Origin: Micromonospora zamorensis | Lineage (GTDB): Bacteria > Actinomycetota > Actinomycetes > Mycobacteriales > Micromonosporaceae | Reading direction: 5' to 3' | Length of the DNA stretch: 64,000 nucleotides | Assembly: GCF_900090275.1 (NCBI RefSeq) | Contig: NZ_LT607755.1 | Span: 1,054,001-1,118,000, forward strand | Shown: positions 15,848 to 23,451 of the stretch, in pieces | Numbering within the stretch: the first letter of the stretch is position 1 | How the letters are laid out: each line of letters opens with the position of its first letter | Notes under the pieces: generated by a model | Database searches by the model: none | What the model was told of the DNA's origin: nothing | Seen by the model: only the letters and a program-made list of their open reading frames with translations | Program-made: the position numbers and the translations under genes

Positions 15848-18280
15848 TCAGGGTGCTCGGACCGTGACGGTCAGCGCCGCCTCGACGGGGGAAGCCCCGG
15901 CCGAGCGCACCGACAGTCTCCCGGTGTACGTGCCCGGTGCGCCGAACGTGCGTCGGGACACCACGGTGAACGCGCTGTTGATCTGCATCGCGGAGATGCT
16001 CGGTTCGCGCGTGGCGGTCGGTGTGAGCGCCTCCACCCGCCCGTCGCTCCAGGTGACCGTGGTGGCCAGGTCGGCGGACCGGAGTCCGGGCGCGGTGACC
16101 GTCCAGGTGGCAGCGGCCGGTGCGCCGACGACCGCGGTGGCCGGACGGCCGATCGCCTGCTTGCGCCACGCGACGTCCGCGGTGGGGAAGAAGTTGACGC
16201 CCTGGACCGTCAACCGGCCCCCGGCCACCGACAGACGGGTGGTGAAGTCGGCGTAGCTGCGCTGCGCCTGCGGCGTCCATCCGACCTCGGCGGTGGCGAC
16301 GAGGCGCGGGAAGCTGTAGTACTGCGCCTGACCGATGCGGCGGATGAACTCGCCCCAGAGCGCCGATTCGACCCCGAGCACGCTGGTCTCGGCGATGTTC
16401 GGGATGAAGGTGCCGGGGTCCCAGTTGTAGTGCCGGTCCAGCCCGCACGGTCCGCCGCACGCCCAGGTGCCACCGAGCGGCTGACGGGAGTCCTGCTTCT
16501 GCGGCACGTACGTGTGGGCGGCGGGGGAGAGGACGACCTGGGCGCCGCGGCCGGTCACCGCGTTGGCCACCGCGGTGCGGTCGCCGTTCCAGTACTGCAC
16601 GACGGCCCTGTTCTGGGGCAGCGTCGTGCCGGCGTACTCGTTCCAGCCGACCACCGTCTTACCGAGCGAGGCGACAGTCGAGGTGAAGGCGTTCACCATC
16701 GTGGTGTAGTTCGCGTGGCTGGTCACGTGGGCCTCGTCGCCGCCGATGTGCAGGTACGGCCCCGGCGTCATGGCGGCGATCTGGGTCAGGACCTGAGTGA
16801 CGAACTCGTACGTCGTCGTGCTGGCCGAGTCGAACGTCGAGTAGCCGACGTTGCCGGTGCCGTTGGCCGGGGCGGTCCGCTGTCCGGTGGCCGGTTTCGG
16901 CTGGGCGCCGGTCGTGTTCAGCTGGGGGATGGCGTGCAGCGCCGCGTTGGTGTGCCCCGGCATGTCGATCTCCGGGATGACGGTCATGCCGTTCACTCCG
17001 GCGTAGCGCACGATCTCGGCGTAGTCGGCCTTGGTGTAGAAGCCGGTGACACCCAACTCGGTGCCCATCAGCTGGCCGCTGTCGTTGTAGGTCATGGCGG
17101 TACGGCCGCTGACCGTGGTGAGCAGGCCGTAGTCGATGCCCGCCGGGTTGCTCGCCGGGTTGTCGAGGGCGATCCGCCAACCCTGGTCGTCGGTCAGGTG
17201 CATGTGCAGACGATTGATCTTGTATTGGGCGGCGCCGTCGATGTACGCCTTGATCTCGTTCATCGGGTAGAAGCTGCGAGCGACGTCGAGCATCATCCCG
17301 CGGTGGGCGAAGCGTGGGTAGTCGGAGATCGTCACCGCCGGCACGGTCCACGTGGCGTCGACGACGGTGTCGGACTCCACCCACTGGGGGAGGAGTTGCC
17401 GCAGCGTCTGCACGCCGTTGAGTGCGCCGTTCGCCGTGTCGGCGCTGATCTGGACCTTCGTGGTGGTGACGACGAGGCGGTACCCCTCGGCTGCCTGCCC
17501 GGCGGGGCCCTTGCCGGCGCCGACCTCGACGACGATGGGCGCGGGCGCGCTGCTCTGGGTGACCACCGGCAGGCCGTACCCGGTGGCCGGTCGTAGCAGG
17601 CCGGCGAGGTAGGTCGCGGGCGCGGTCGCTTGCGCCCCGACCGCGACGATGGGCGTGTTCCGGTTCAGCGTGTACGGCGTGCCGCCGTTCTCCGTCATCG
17701 ACACGGGTTTGGGCAGCAGGCCCAGCGAGGGCGCGGGTGCGGGCGCCGTCTCGTTCCAGATCTCGAATTCGGAGATGGAGTAGCCGTAACCCGCCCACCG
17801 CTGGTGCCCCTGCATGCGCACGTGGGACACGGGCTGCGCCGAGTTCACCGCGATGACGTCCGTCCGGGGGCAGGTGTCGCGTTGGACGCGGGCGACGTCC
17901 GTCCAGGTGGTGCCGTTGGTCGAGGTCTGCAGTGTGAAGTCACGGGCGCACGCGTTGGGCCAGGCGAGCACGACGTGGTCGACAGTGGCAGGGGTCGCCA
18001 GCCGTACCTGCACCCAGTTGGCGTCCTGGTACTTCGACGACCACCGGGTGTTGCGGTCGCCGTCGTTGACGTGCGCGGCGACGAAGTCGGCCCGGTCGAG
18101 CTCGACGCTCGACGCGGTGGCGGTGCCGGTCCGGGCCAGGTTCACCGGCGCGGCGGCGGCCGCGGCCGCCGTGCCGGAGGTGACTGGCGCGACGAGCGTC
18201 GCGGCGATCAGCAGGGCGAGGGGGGCGGCGATGCGCCGGCGTCTCGATCCGGTGCTGTGGCGGGAGCGTGGAATCGACAT
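15848..18280 (-). CDS. GH20 beta-N-acetylhexosaminidase with N-terminal F5/8C domain
   Basis: 810-residue secreted GH20 enzyme. The ATG at 18280 with AAGGAGT upstream and a following signal peptide (RSRHSTGSRRRR then a hydrophobic segment) is chosen over an extension to 18379. Residues about 45-190 are an F5/8 type C module (NDGDRNTRWSSKYQDANWVQVRL). The GH20 N-domain follows, then the barrel with PEIDMPGHT and HIGGDEAHV: Asp515 and Glu516 are the catalytic pair. WTPQ near the end of the barrel is typical of chitobiase-like GH20. The last about 150 residues form beta-sandwich domains. This copy most resembles general exo-beta-N-acetylhexosaminidases, unlike the DEY copies at 7902 and 26161. 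Confidence 0.92.
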   Translation of the reverse strand: MSIPRSRHSTGSRRRRIAAPLALLIAATLVAPVTSGTAAAAAAAPVNLARTGTATASSVELDRADFVAAHVNDGDRNTRWSSKYQDANWVQVRLATPATVDHVVLAWPNACARDFTLQTSTNGTTWTDVARVQRDTCPRTDVIAVNSAQPVSHVRMQGHQRWAGYGYSISEFEIWNETAPAPAPSLGLLPKPVSMTENGGTPYTLNRNTPIVAVGAQATAPATYLAGLLRPATGYGLPVVTQSSAPAPIVVEVGAGKGPAGQAAEGYRLVVTTTKVQISADTANGALNGVQTLRQLLPQWVESDTVVDATWTVPAVTISDYPRFAHRGMMLDVARSFYPMNEIKAYIDGAAQYKINRLHMHLTDDQGWRIALDNPASNPAGIDYGLLTTVSGRTAMTYNDSGQLMGTELGVTGFYTKADYAEIVRYAGVNGMTVIPEIDMPGHTNAALHAIPQLNTTGAQPKPATGQRTAPANGTGNVGYSTFDSASTTTYEFVTQVLTQIAAMTPGPYLHIGGDEAHVTSHANYTTMVNAFTSTVASLGKTVVGWNEYAGTTLPQNRAVVQYWNGDRTAVANAVTGRGAQVVLSPAAHTYVPQKQDSRQPLGGTWACGGPCGLDRHYNWDPGTFIPNIAETSVLGVESALWGEFIRRIGQAQYYSFPRLVATAEVGWTPQAQRSYADFTTRLSVAGGRLTVQGVNFFPTADVAWRKQAIGRPATAVVGAPAAATWTVTAPGLRSADLATTVTWSDGRVEALTPTATREPSISAMQINSAFTVVSRRTFGAPGTYTGRLSVRSAGASPVEAALTVTVRAP

Positions 18281-18451
18281 GGGACTCCTTGGGCCGTCGC
18301 CCGGAGCGCCGGGCGGCTGGGGTGGCTCGGTACGCCGCAGTCTGACGAGAGCCGTCAATTTAGTCAATGCGTCGCACAATATCCGGCGCCCACGGCGGGG
18401 TGGGCGGGCGTTGTCACGGCAGCGCCGTCACCCTAGGGTTGCTGGTCACCA

Positions 18452-18467
18452 GACATCGGATGTCTTA
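18452..18467. promoter_or_regulatory. TCnGAYRTCnGA operator between GH20 and ABC transporter
   Basis: GACATCGGATGTC is a 13-bp dyad at 18452-18464; the 12-mer at 18456-18467 matches the regulon consensus at 11 of 12 positions. It lies 172 bp from the GH20 start and 146 bp from the permease start, so it could serve either or both. The gap 18281-18609 also contains the candidate promoter at 18513. Confidence 0.6.
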
Positions 18468-18512
18468 TGAATCGAGGCAATGCCGCCAGCTCGGCAATTT
18501 TAGTCCGAAGGG

Positions 18513-18541
18513 TTGACATGATTAGTCCGGTCACCAAAGAT
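18513..18541 (+). promoter_or_regulatory. possible promoter of the ABC-sulfatase operon
   Basis: A consensus -35 TTGACA (18513-18518) is followed after 17 nt by AAAGAT (18536-18541), a weak -10. The word TTAGTCCG occurs on both sides of the -35 (about 18500 and 18522), which may be an operator. Support is modest. Confidence 0.35.
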
Positions 18542-18609
18542 TCCCTTACCTTGAGCGCCGCCCACCCGGAAGGCGCGCTCCAATCCGACCTGGGCTACGG
18601 AGGGCCACC

Positions 18610-19425
18610 GTGCCGATAGACGTTCAACCGCCCCGGACCCGCGGGTCGGAGACCACCCCCACGGCGTCGCCACCACGCCGCGCCGTACCACTGCTGGCGT
18701 GGAACGTGATCGCCGTCGTGCTCGGCATCGGCATCTGGACCGTGCTCGCGCGGGTCGGGGTGTCGGGCCTTCCCGGGCCGCAGGCGGTCGCCGTCCGCGC
18801 CGGTGAGCTCGCCATGGACGGCACCCTGCTCGACGACAGCCTCGCCAGCCTGCGCCGGGTGCTCATCGGATTCGCGCTCGGCACCGCCCTCGCGATTCCG
18901 GTCGGCTTCCTGATGGGGTGGTACCGGACGGCACGTGGCCTGATCGAGCCCTACGTGCAGTTCTTCCGCACGATCCCGCCCCTGGCCGTCATCCCGTTGG
19001 CCATCCTGCTCATGGGCATCGGGGAGACGCCGAAGATCTTCGTCATCTTCCTGGCCGCGTTCCTGTCCTGCGTCGTGTCGACGTTCCAGGGCGTGGTGAG
19101 CGTCGAACGCACCATGATCAACGCAGCCCGGGTGCTCGGCGCGAACGACGCCGTGGTGTTCCGCCGGGTCATCGTCCCCGCGTCCACCCCGTTCATCCTG
19201 GTCGGCATGCGCGTCGGCCTCGGTGCGGCGTGGGCGACCCTCGTGGCCGCCGAGCTGATCGCCGCGCAGGAGGGCCTCGGCTACCGCATGCAGCAGGCGC
19301 AGATCTACTACGACCTGCCGAGCATCTTCGTCGGCCTGATCACCATCGGTGTGCTCGGCCTGATCATGGACCGGCTCCTGCTCACCGCGGAGAAGCGCCT
19401 CACCGGATGGCAGGAACGTCGATGA
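18610..19425 (+). CDS. ABC transporter permease, TauC/SsuC type
   Basis: 271-residue inner-membrane permease with a GTG start at 18610 after GGAGG. About six hydrophobic segments are visible, and the EAA-type cytoplasmic loop ([21 protein letters not shown], residues about 170-190) contacts the ATPase. [23 protein letters not shown] is characteristic of the nitrate/sulfonate/bicarbonate permease family. The stop overlaps the next start (ATGA), so it is one unit with the ATPase, binding protein and sulfatase. Location next to a sulfatase suggests uptake of a sulfated or sulfonated compound, or of another small anion. Confidence 0.88.
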   Translation: MPIDVQPPRTRGSETTPTASPPRRAVPLLAWNVIAVVLGIGIWTVLARVGVSGLPGPQAVAVRAGELAMDGTLLDDSLASLRRVLIGFALGTALAIPVGFLMGWYRTARGLIEPYVQFFRTIPPLAVIPLAILLMGIGETPKIFVIFLAAFLSCVVSTFQGVVSVERTMINAARVLGANDAVVFRRVIVPASTPFILVGMRVGLGAAWATLVAAELIAAQEGLGYRMQQAQIYYDLPSIFVGLITIGVLGLIMDRLLLTAEKRLTGWQERR

Positions 19426-20204
19426 CCGAGAAGATCTCCTTCCGTTCCACCAGCCGCACGTTCGAGGTGGGCGGCAAACCGTTCCACGCGCTGCAGAACG
19501 TCGACCTGGACATCGCCGACTGCGAGTTCGTCACAGTGGTCGGCCCGTCCGGCTGCGGCAAGTCGACACTGCTGAACATCGCGGCCGGCCTGGTCGAACC
19601 CACCGGCGGTGAGGTGCTCGTCGACTCGCGACCGGTGCGTGGGCCCGGCCCGGAACGCGGCGTCATCTTCCAGCAGTACGCGCTGTTCCCCTGGCTGACC
19701 GTGCGCCAGAACGTCGAGTTCGGTCTCCAGATCGCCAAGGTCGGGCGGGCCGAGCGGCGGCGACGGGCGCAGCACTTCATCGACCTGGTGGGCCTCACCG
19801 ACTTCGCCGACGCGCTGCCCCGGATGCTGTCCGGCGGTATGCGGCAGCGGTGCGCCATCGCCCGCGCGTACGCCGTCGACCCCGGCGTCCTGCTCATGGA
19901 CGAACCCTTCGGCGCCCTGGACGCCCTCACCCGGGTGCAGATGCAGGATCAGCTGCTGGCCACCTGGGGCTCCGAGCGACGCACCGTCATGTTCATCACC
20001 CACGACGTCGACGAGGCCGTCTACCTCGCCAACCGCGTCGTCGTCATGGCTGCCCGGCCCGGCCGGGTGCACGAGGTCATCGACGTCGACCTGCCGTACC
20101 CGCGCACCGAAGCCGTTCGCCTGTCACCGGAATTCTCCCGGATCCGCAATCGGGTCTGGCGCGCCGTCTACCACCAGACCCCTCAGGAAGGTGCATCGCA
20201 ATGA
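19422..20204 (+). CDS. ABC transporter ATPase, TauB/SsuB type
   Basis: 260-residue ATP-binding subunit. The ATG at 19422 overlaps the permease stop. Walker A is [11 protein letters not shown], the Q-loop FQQYALFPW, the signature [14 protein letters not shown] and Walker [12 protein letters not shown], followed by the switch His in FITHDVDEA. The sequence belongs to the nitrate/sulfonate/taurine group that partners with TauC-like permeases. It ends in an ATGA overlap with the binding-protein gene. Confidence 0.92.
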   Translation: MTEKISFRSTSRTFEVGGKPFHALQNVDLDIADCEFVTVVGPSGCGKSTLLNIAAGLVEPTGGEVLVDSRPVRGPGPERGVIFQQYALFPWLTVRQNVEFGLQIAKVGRAERRRRAQHFIDLVGLTDFADALPRMLSGGMRQRCAIARAYAVDPGVLLMDEPFGALDALTRVQMQDQLLATWGSERRTVMFITHDVDEAVYLANRVVVMAARPGRVHEVIDVDLPYPRTEAVRLSPEFSRIRNRVWRAVYHQTPQEGASQ

Positions 20205-21202
20205 GCCCTCTCTCCCGTCGATCCCTGCTCACCGGCATCGCCGGCCTCGGCACCGCCGCAGCCCTCGCCGCCTGCGGCGACGACGACCAGTCCGGATCCG
20301 GCGGCTCCGGCAGCGAGCCGGTGAAGCTGGGCTACATCGCCGACTTCACCGGCGCGAGCCTCATGGCGATCGCCGACGACAGGAAACTGTGGGCCGAACA
20401 CGGCCTCAAGCCGGACCTCAAGGTCTTCACCAACGGCCCCCTGCAGGTGCAGGCGCTCGGCGCCGGCGACCTCGACTTCGGCTACCTGGGCCCGGGCGCG
20501 ATGTGGCTGCCGGCCTCCGGCAAGGCCCGGGTCATCGCCATCAACTCGCTCGGTTTCGCCGACCGGGTCATCGCCCAGCCGGGCATCACCTCCATGGCCG
20601 CGCTCAAGGGCAAGAAGGTCGGCGTGCCGGAAGGCACCTCCGGCGACATGATCGTGCGGCTGGCCCTGCGGAGCGCCGGCCTCTCCATCGACGACGTCCA
20701 GAAGGTCGCGATGGACCCGAGCACTGTCGTCACCGCGTTCGGGTCGGGCCAGATCGACGCGGCCGGCATCTGGTACCCGCTCATCGGCACCATCAGCAAG
20801 CGGGTGCCGAAGCTGACCGAGCTGGCCAAGAACGACGACTTCTACCCGGCCATCAGCTTCCCGTCCGCCTATGTGGGCCGCAACGACGTGGTGACCGGCA
20901 AGCCGGACCTGGTGAAGAAGGTGCTCGCGGTGCTGCGTGCCGCCAACGACGAGCGGGCCGCCAACCTGGACCGCGCTGTCGAGGTCACCGCGAAGTTCCT
21001 CAAGTCGGCCCCGATCGACCAACTGCGCGCCGAGGCCGCCAACGCCCGGTTCCTGCCGTCCGCCGAGCTCGCCGCCAAGTCCACCGACGGCACCGTCGCG
21101 GGTTGGCTCACCGGCCTCAACGGCCTCTTCAAGGACCTGGGGAAGCTGCCGAACGCTGTCGACCCGAGCACCTACTACGACGCCGCCGCGTACGCGTCCT
21201 GA
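20201..21202 (+). CDS. substrate-binding lipoprotein, TauA/SsuA-like (NMT1 family)
   Basis: 333-residue extracellular lipoprotein. The start at 20201 overlaps the ATPase stop and encodes RRSLLTGIAGLGTAAALAAC: a twin-arginine motif plus a lipobox cysteine. The mature part has the periplasmic-binding fold of the nitrate/taurine family (VKLGYIADFTGASLMAI; LKGKKVGVPEGTSGDM; a hinge around GIWYPLIG). The ligand is not readable; the adjacent sulfatase suggests a sulfate ester, sulfonate or desulfated product. Confidence 0.88.
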   Translation: MSPLSRRSLLTGIAGLGTAAALAACGDDDQSGSGGSGSEPVKLGYIADFTGASLMAIADDRKLWAEHGLKPDLKVFTNGPLQVQALGAGDLDFGYLGPGAMWLPASGKARVIAINSLGFADRVIAQPGITSMAALKGKKVGVPEGTSGDMIVRLALRSAGLSIDDVQKVAMDPSTVVTAFGSGQIDAAGIWYPLIGTISKRVPKLTELAKNDDFYPAISFPSAYVGRNDVVTGKPDLVKKVLAVLRAANDERAANLDRAVEVTAKFLKSAPIDQLRAEAANARFLPSAELAAKSTDGTVAGWLTGLNGLFKDLGKLPNAVDPSTYYDAAAYAS

Positions 21203-21230
21203 GGCGGGTCGCGTGAGAAAGGATCAGCAC

Positions 21231-22643
21231 GTGCGGCCCAACATCGTCTTCATCATGGCCGACGACCACGCCGCGCACGCGGTGGGCGCCTACGGAAGCA
21301 AGATCAACGAGACGCCACACATCGACCGCATCGCGGCCGGCGGTGCTCTCCTGGAGAACTGCTTCTGCACCAACTCGCTGTGCGCGCCCAGCCGGGCCAC
21401 CATCCTCACCGGCACCTACAACCACGTCAACGGCGTGCAGACGTTGTCGACCGAGTTCGACAACAGGCAGCTCGTCTTCCCGGAGCTGCTGCGCCGCGCC
21501 GGCTACCAGACCGCCCTGGTCGGTAAGTGGCACCTCGGGCACGGCCCGGAGCACGACCCCCGGGGGTTCGACTACTGGGAGGTCGTGCCCGGCCAGGGGC
21601 GGTACCGCGATCCCGTCTTCATCGGTATGGACGGCACCGAGCAGGTCCGTCCGGGCTACTGCACGAACATCATCACCGACCTGGCCGTCGACTGGCTCGA
21701 CCAGCGCGACCCGCAACGACCCTTCTGCCTGCTGGTGCACCACAAGGCGCCACACCGCAACTGGGAGCCCGACGACAAGCACCGCGACATGTACGTCGAC
21801 GACGTGGCCGTGCCGGGCTCGTTCGACGACGACCACTCGGGGCACGCCGCCGCCGCCCGGGCCGCCCGGATGCGGGTGGACCGGGACCTGACCGCCAACG
21901 ACATCAAGGAGATGCTGCCACCACACCTGGACCCCGACGAGGCCGCCCTCTGGACCTACCAGCGCTACATCAAGGACTATCTGCGCTGCGTCGCCAGCGT
22001 CGACGACAACGTCGGCCGCCTGCTCGACTATCTCGACGAGCACGGGCTGACCGACGACACCATCGTCGTCTACACGTCCGACCAGGGCTTCTTTCTCGGT
22101 GACCACGGCTGGTACGACAAGCGGTTCATGTACGAGGAGTCGCTGCGGATGCCGTTCCTGATCCGCTACCCGGCGGAGATCCCGGCCGGCTCCACCACCA
22201 ACGCGCTCGCCATGAACGTCGACTTCGCGCAGACGTTCCTCGACTACGCCGACGTGCCGGCCGACTCCCGCATGCAGGGACGCTCACTGCGACCCCTGCT
22301 GCGCGGCGAGGACGCCGACGACTGGCGGCAGTCGGTGTACTACCGCTACTGGGAACACGACGACGACGAGCACCACGTGTGGGCGCACTACGGCGTACGC
22401 ACCCACGACCACAAACTGGTCTACTACTACGCCGACGGGCTGGGTCTGCCCGGCACCTCCACCACGGTGCAGGAGCCGGAGTGGGAGCTGTTCGACCTGC
22501 GCGCCGACCCGTGGGAGATGCGCAGCGTCTACGACGACCCGGCGTACGCGCGGATCAGGGTGGCGCTCGTCGAGGAACTCGCCCGCGTCCAGCGGGAGTG
22601 TGGCGACGTCCCGTGGCAGCCTCCGGCACCGGTCAGCGGGTGA
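21231..22643 (+). CDS. type I sulfatase (formylglycine-dependent)
   Basis: 470-residue arylsulfatase-superfamily enzyme. The GTG at 21231 has AAAGGA 8 nt upstream; another GTG at 21213 is possible but lacks one. NIVFIMADDH provides metal-binding Asp residues. CAPSRATILTG carries the CxPSR motif, where Cys51 would become formylglycine. LVGKWHLGH, TSDQGFFLGDHGWYDKRF and HKAPHRNWEPD complete the active site. No signal peptide is seen, so it is probably cytoplasmic, in line with sulfated sugar entering through the ABC importer encoded just upstream. Sugar-O-sulfate, as in mucin or glycosaminoglycan pieces, is the inferred substrate. The stop overlaps the DUF202 start (GTGA). Confidence 0.9.
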   Translation: MRPNIVFIMADDHAAHAVGAYGSKINETPHIDRIAAGGALLENCFCTNSLCAPSRATILTGTYNHVNGVQTLSTEFDNRQLVFPELLRRAGYQTALVGKWHLGHGPEHDPRGFDYWEVVPGQGRYRDPVFIGMDGTEQVRPGYCTNIITDLAVDWLDQRDPQRPFCLLVHHKAPHRNWEPDDKHRDMYVDDVAVPGSFDDDHSGHAAAARAARMRVDRDLTANDIKEMLPPHLDPDEAALWTYQRYIKDYLRCVASVDDNVGRLLDYLDEHGLTDDTIVVYTSDQGFFLGDHGWYDKRFMYEESLRMPFLIRYPAEIPAGSTTNALAMNVDFAQTFLDYADVPADSRMQGRSLRPLLRGEDADDWRQSVYYRYWEHDDDEHHVWAHYGVRTHDHKLVYYYADGLGLPGTSTTVQEPEWELFDLRADPWEMRSVYDDPAYARIRVALVEELARVQRECGDVPWQPPAPVSG

Positions 22644-23026
22644 CGGACGAGGGACCTCCCGCGCAGGCCGGCCCGGGCCGGCCCGACCGTCGCTGGCCAC
22701 GCCGCGTCTACGGGGTCGGCACGGAGCCGGACCCCCGGTTCACCCTCGCCAACGAGCGGACCTTCCTCGCGTGGCTGCGGACCGCGCTGGGCCTCATGGT
22801 GACCGCCGCGGCGGTCAAGGCCTTCGGCGCGGAAGGCTCGCAGTGGGCGGCGGCCGTGCTGGCGGTGCTCGCCGTCGGGGTGGCCGTCGAGGCGTTCCCT
22901 CGTTGGAGCCGCAACGAACGGGCGCTGCGGCTCCAACTGCCGTTGCCGTCCACTCCCGTCGCGGTCGTGGCGGCGGCGGGGGTGGTCGTGGCCGGCCTGA
23001 CCATCCTCGTCGTGGTGCTGATCTGA
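22640..23026 (+). CDS. DUF202 (YidH-like) small membrane protein
   Basis: 128 residues from the GTG at 22640 that overlaps the sulfatase stop. The DUF202 signature FTLANERTFLAWLRTALGLM is followed by three hydrophobic helices. The molecular role of DUF202 proteins is not established. It forms a tandem pair with the related 107-residue gene at 23059. Confidence 0.8.
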   Translation: MTDEGPPAQAGPGRPDRRWPRRVYGVGTEPDPRFTLANERTFLAWLRTALGLMVTAAAVKAFGAEGSQWAAAVLAVLAVGVAVEAFPRWSRNERALRLQLPLPSTPVAVVAAAGVVVAGLTILVVVLI

Positions 23027-23061
23027 TGTCGGTGCTGATCTGATGTCGTGGTGCTGATGTG
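23014..23061 (+). repeat. short tandem duplication at the DUF202 junction
   Basis: GTGCTGATCTGATGTCG occurs twice in a row (about 23017-23049) and is followed by a partial third copy GTGCTGATGTG that supplies the start of the next gene. This looks like replication slippage that duplicated the stop region of the first DUF202 gene. Confidence 0.7.
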
Positions 23062-23382
23062 ACGGAGCCACCACGGCTCGCCGACCGGGGAGCACAGGCC
23101 GAACGCACCCTGCTGGCGTGGCTTCGTACGGCGTTGGCGACGGCCACCGTGCTGGTGGCCGTCGGACGGGAACTGGTGCCGCGCCATCCGATCGCGGCGG
23201 GACTTGTGCTGGCCTGCGCTCCGCTCGCCGTCGCGGTTGCCGTCCTGGCGCGGCGTCGGTATCGGACCGTCCGACTGCCCACCCACCTGGGTCAGCCGGA
23301 GGGTGCCGCACTGCTGGCCGCCGGCAGCGCGCTGGTCGTGACGGGCGGCGTGGCGGTCCTCGCCCATGTTCTCGCCCGATAG
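23059..23382 (+). CDS. second DUF202-family membrane protein
   Basis: 107 residues with a GTG start at 23059. The DUF202 pattern RGAQAERTLLAWLRTALATATV is followed by three predicted membrane helices. It resembles its upstream neighbour only in this motif, so the two are an old tandem pair, as often seen for DUF202. Last gene of the ABC-sulfatase unit; an 18-bp hairpin follows. Confidence 0.78.
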   Translation: MTEPPRLADRGAQAERTLLAWLRTALATATVLVAVGRELVPRHPIAAGLVLACAPLAVAVAVLARRRYRTVRLPTHLGQPEGAALLAAGSALVVTGGVAVLAHVLAR

Positions 23383-23400
23383 GGCGGGTTGCCGTCGATC

Positions 23401-23442
23401 CTGCCGTTCCGGGGCGACACCAGCGTCGCCCCGGAACGGCAG
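23401..23442. terminator. perfect 18-bp bidirectional terminator
   Basis: CTGCCGTTCCGGGGCGAC (23401-23418) is perfectly repeated in inverse at 23425-23442 with a 6-nt loop. It separates the rightward ABC-sulfatase operon from the leftward glycosidase operon and is 10 nt from the stop of the latter. Confidence 0.88.
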
Positions 23443-23451
23443 AGAGACCGG

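Noticed and set aside
18281..18379. N-terminal extension of the GH20 gene
   Set aside because: The ATG at 18280 has AAGGAGT and is followed by a good signal peptide; the extension lacks both and would bury the export signal.
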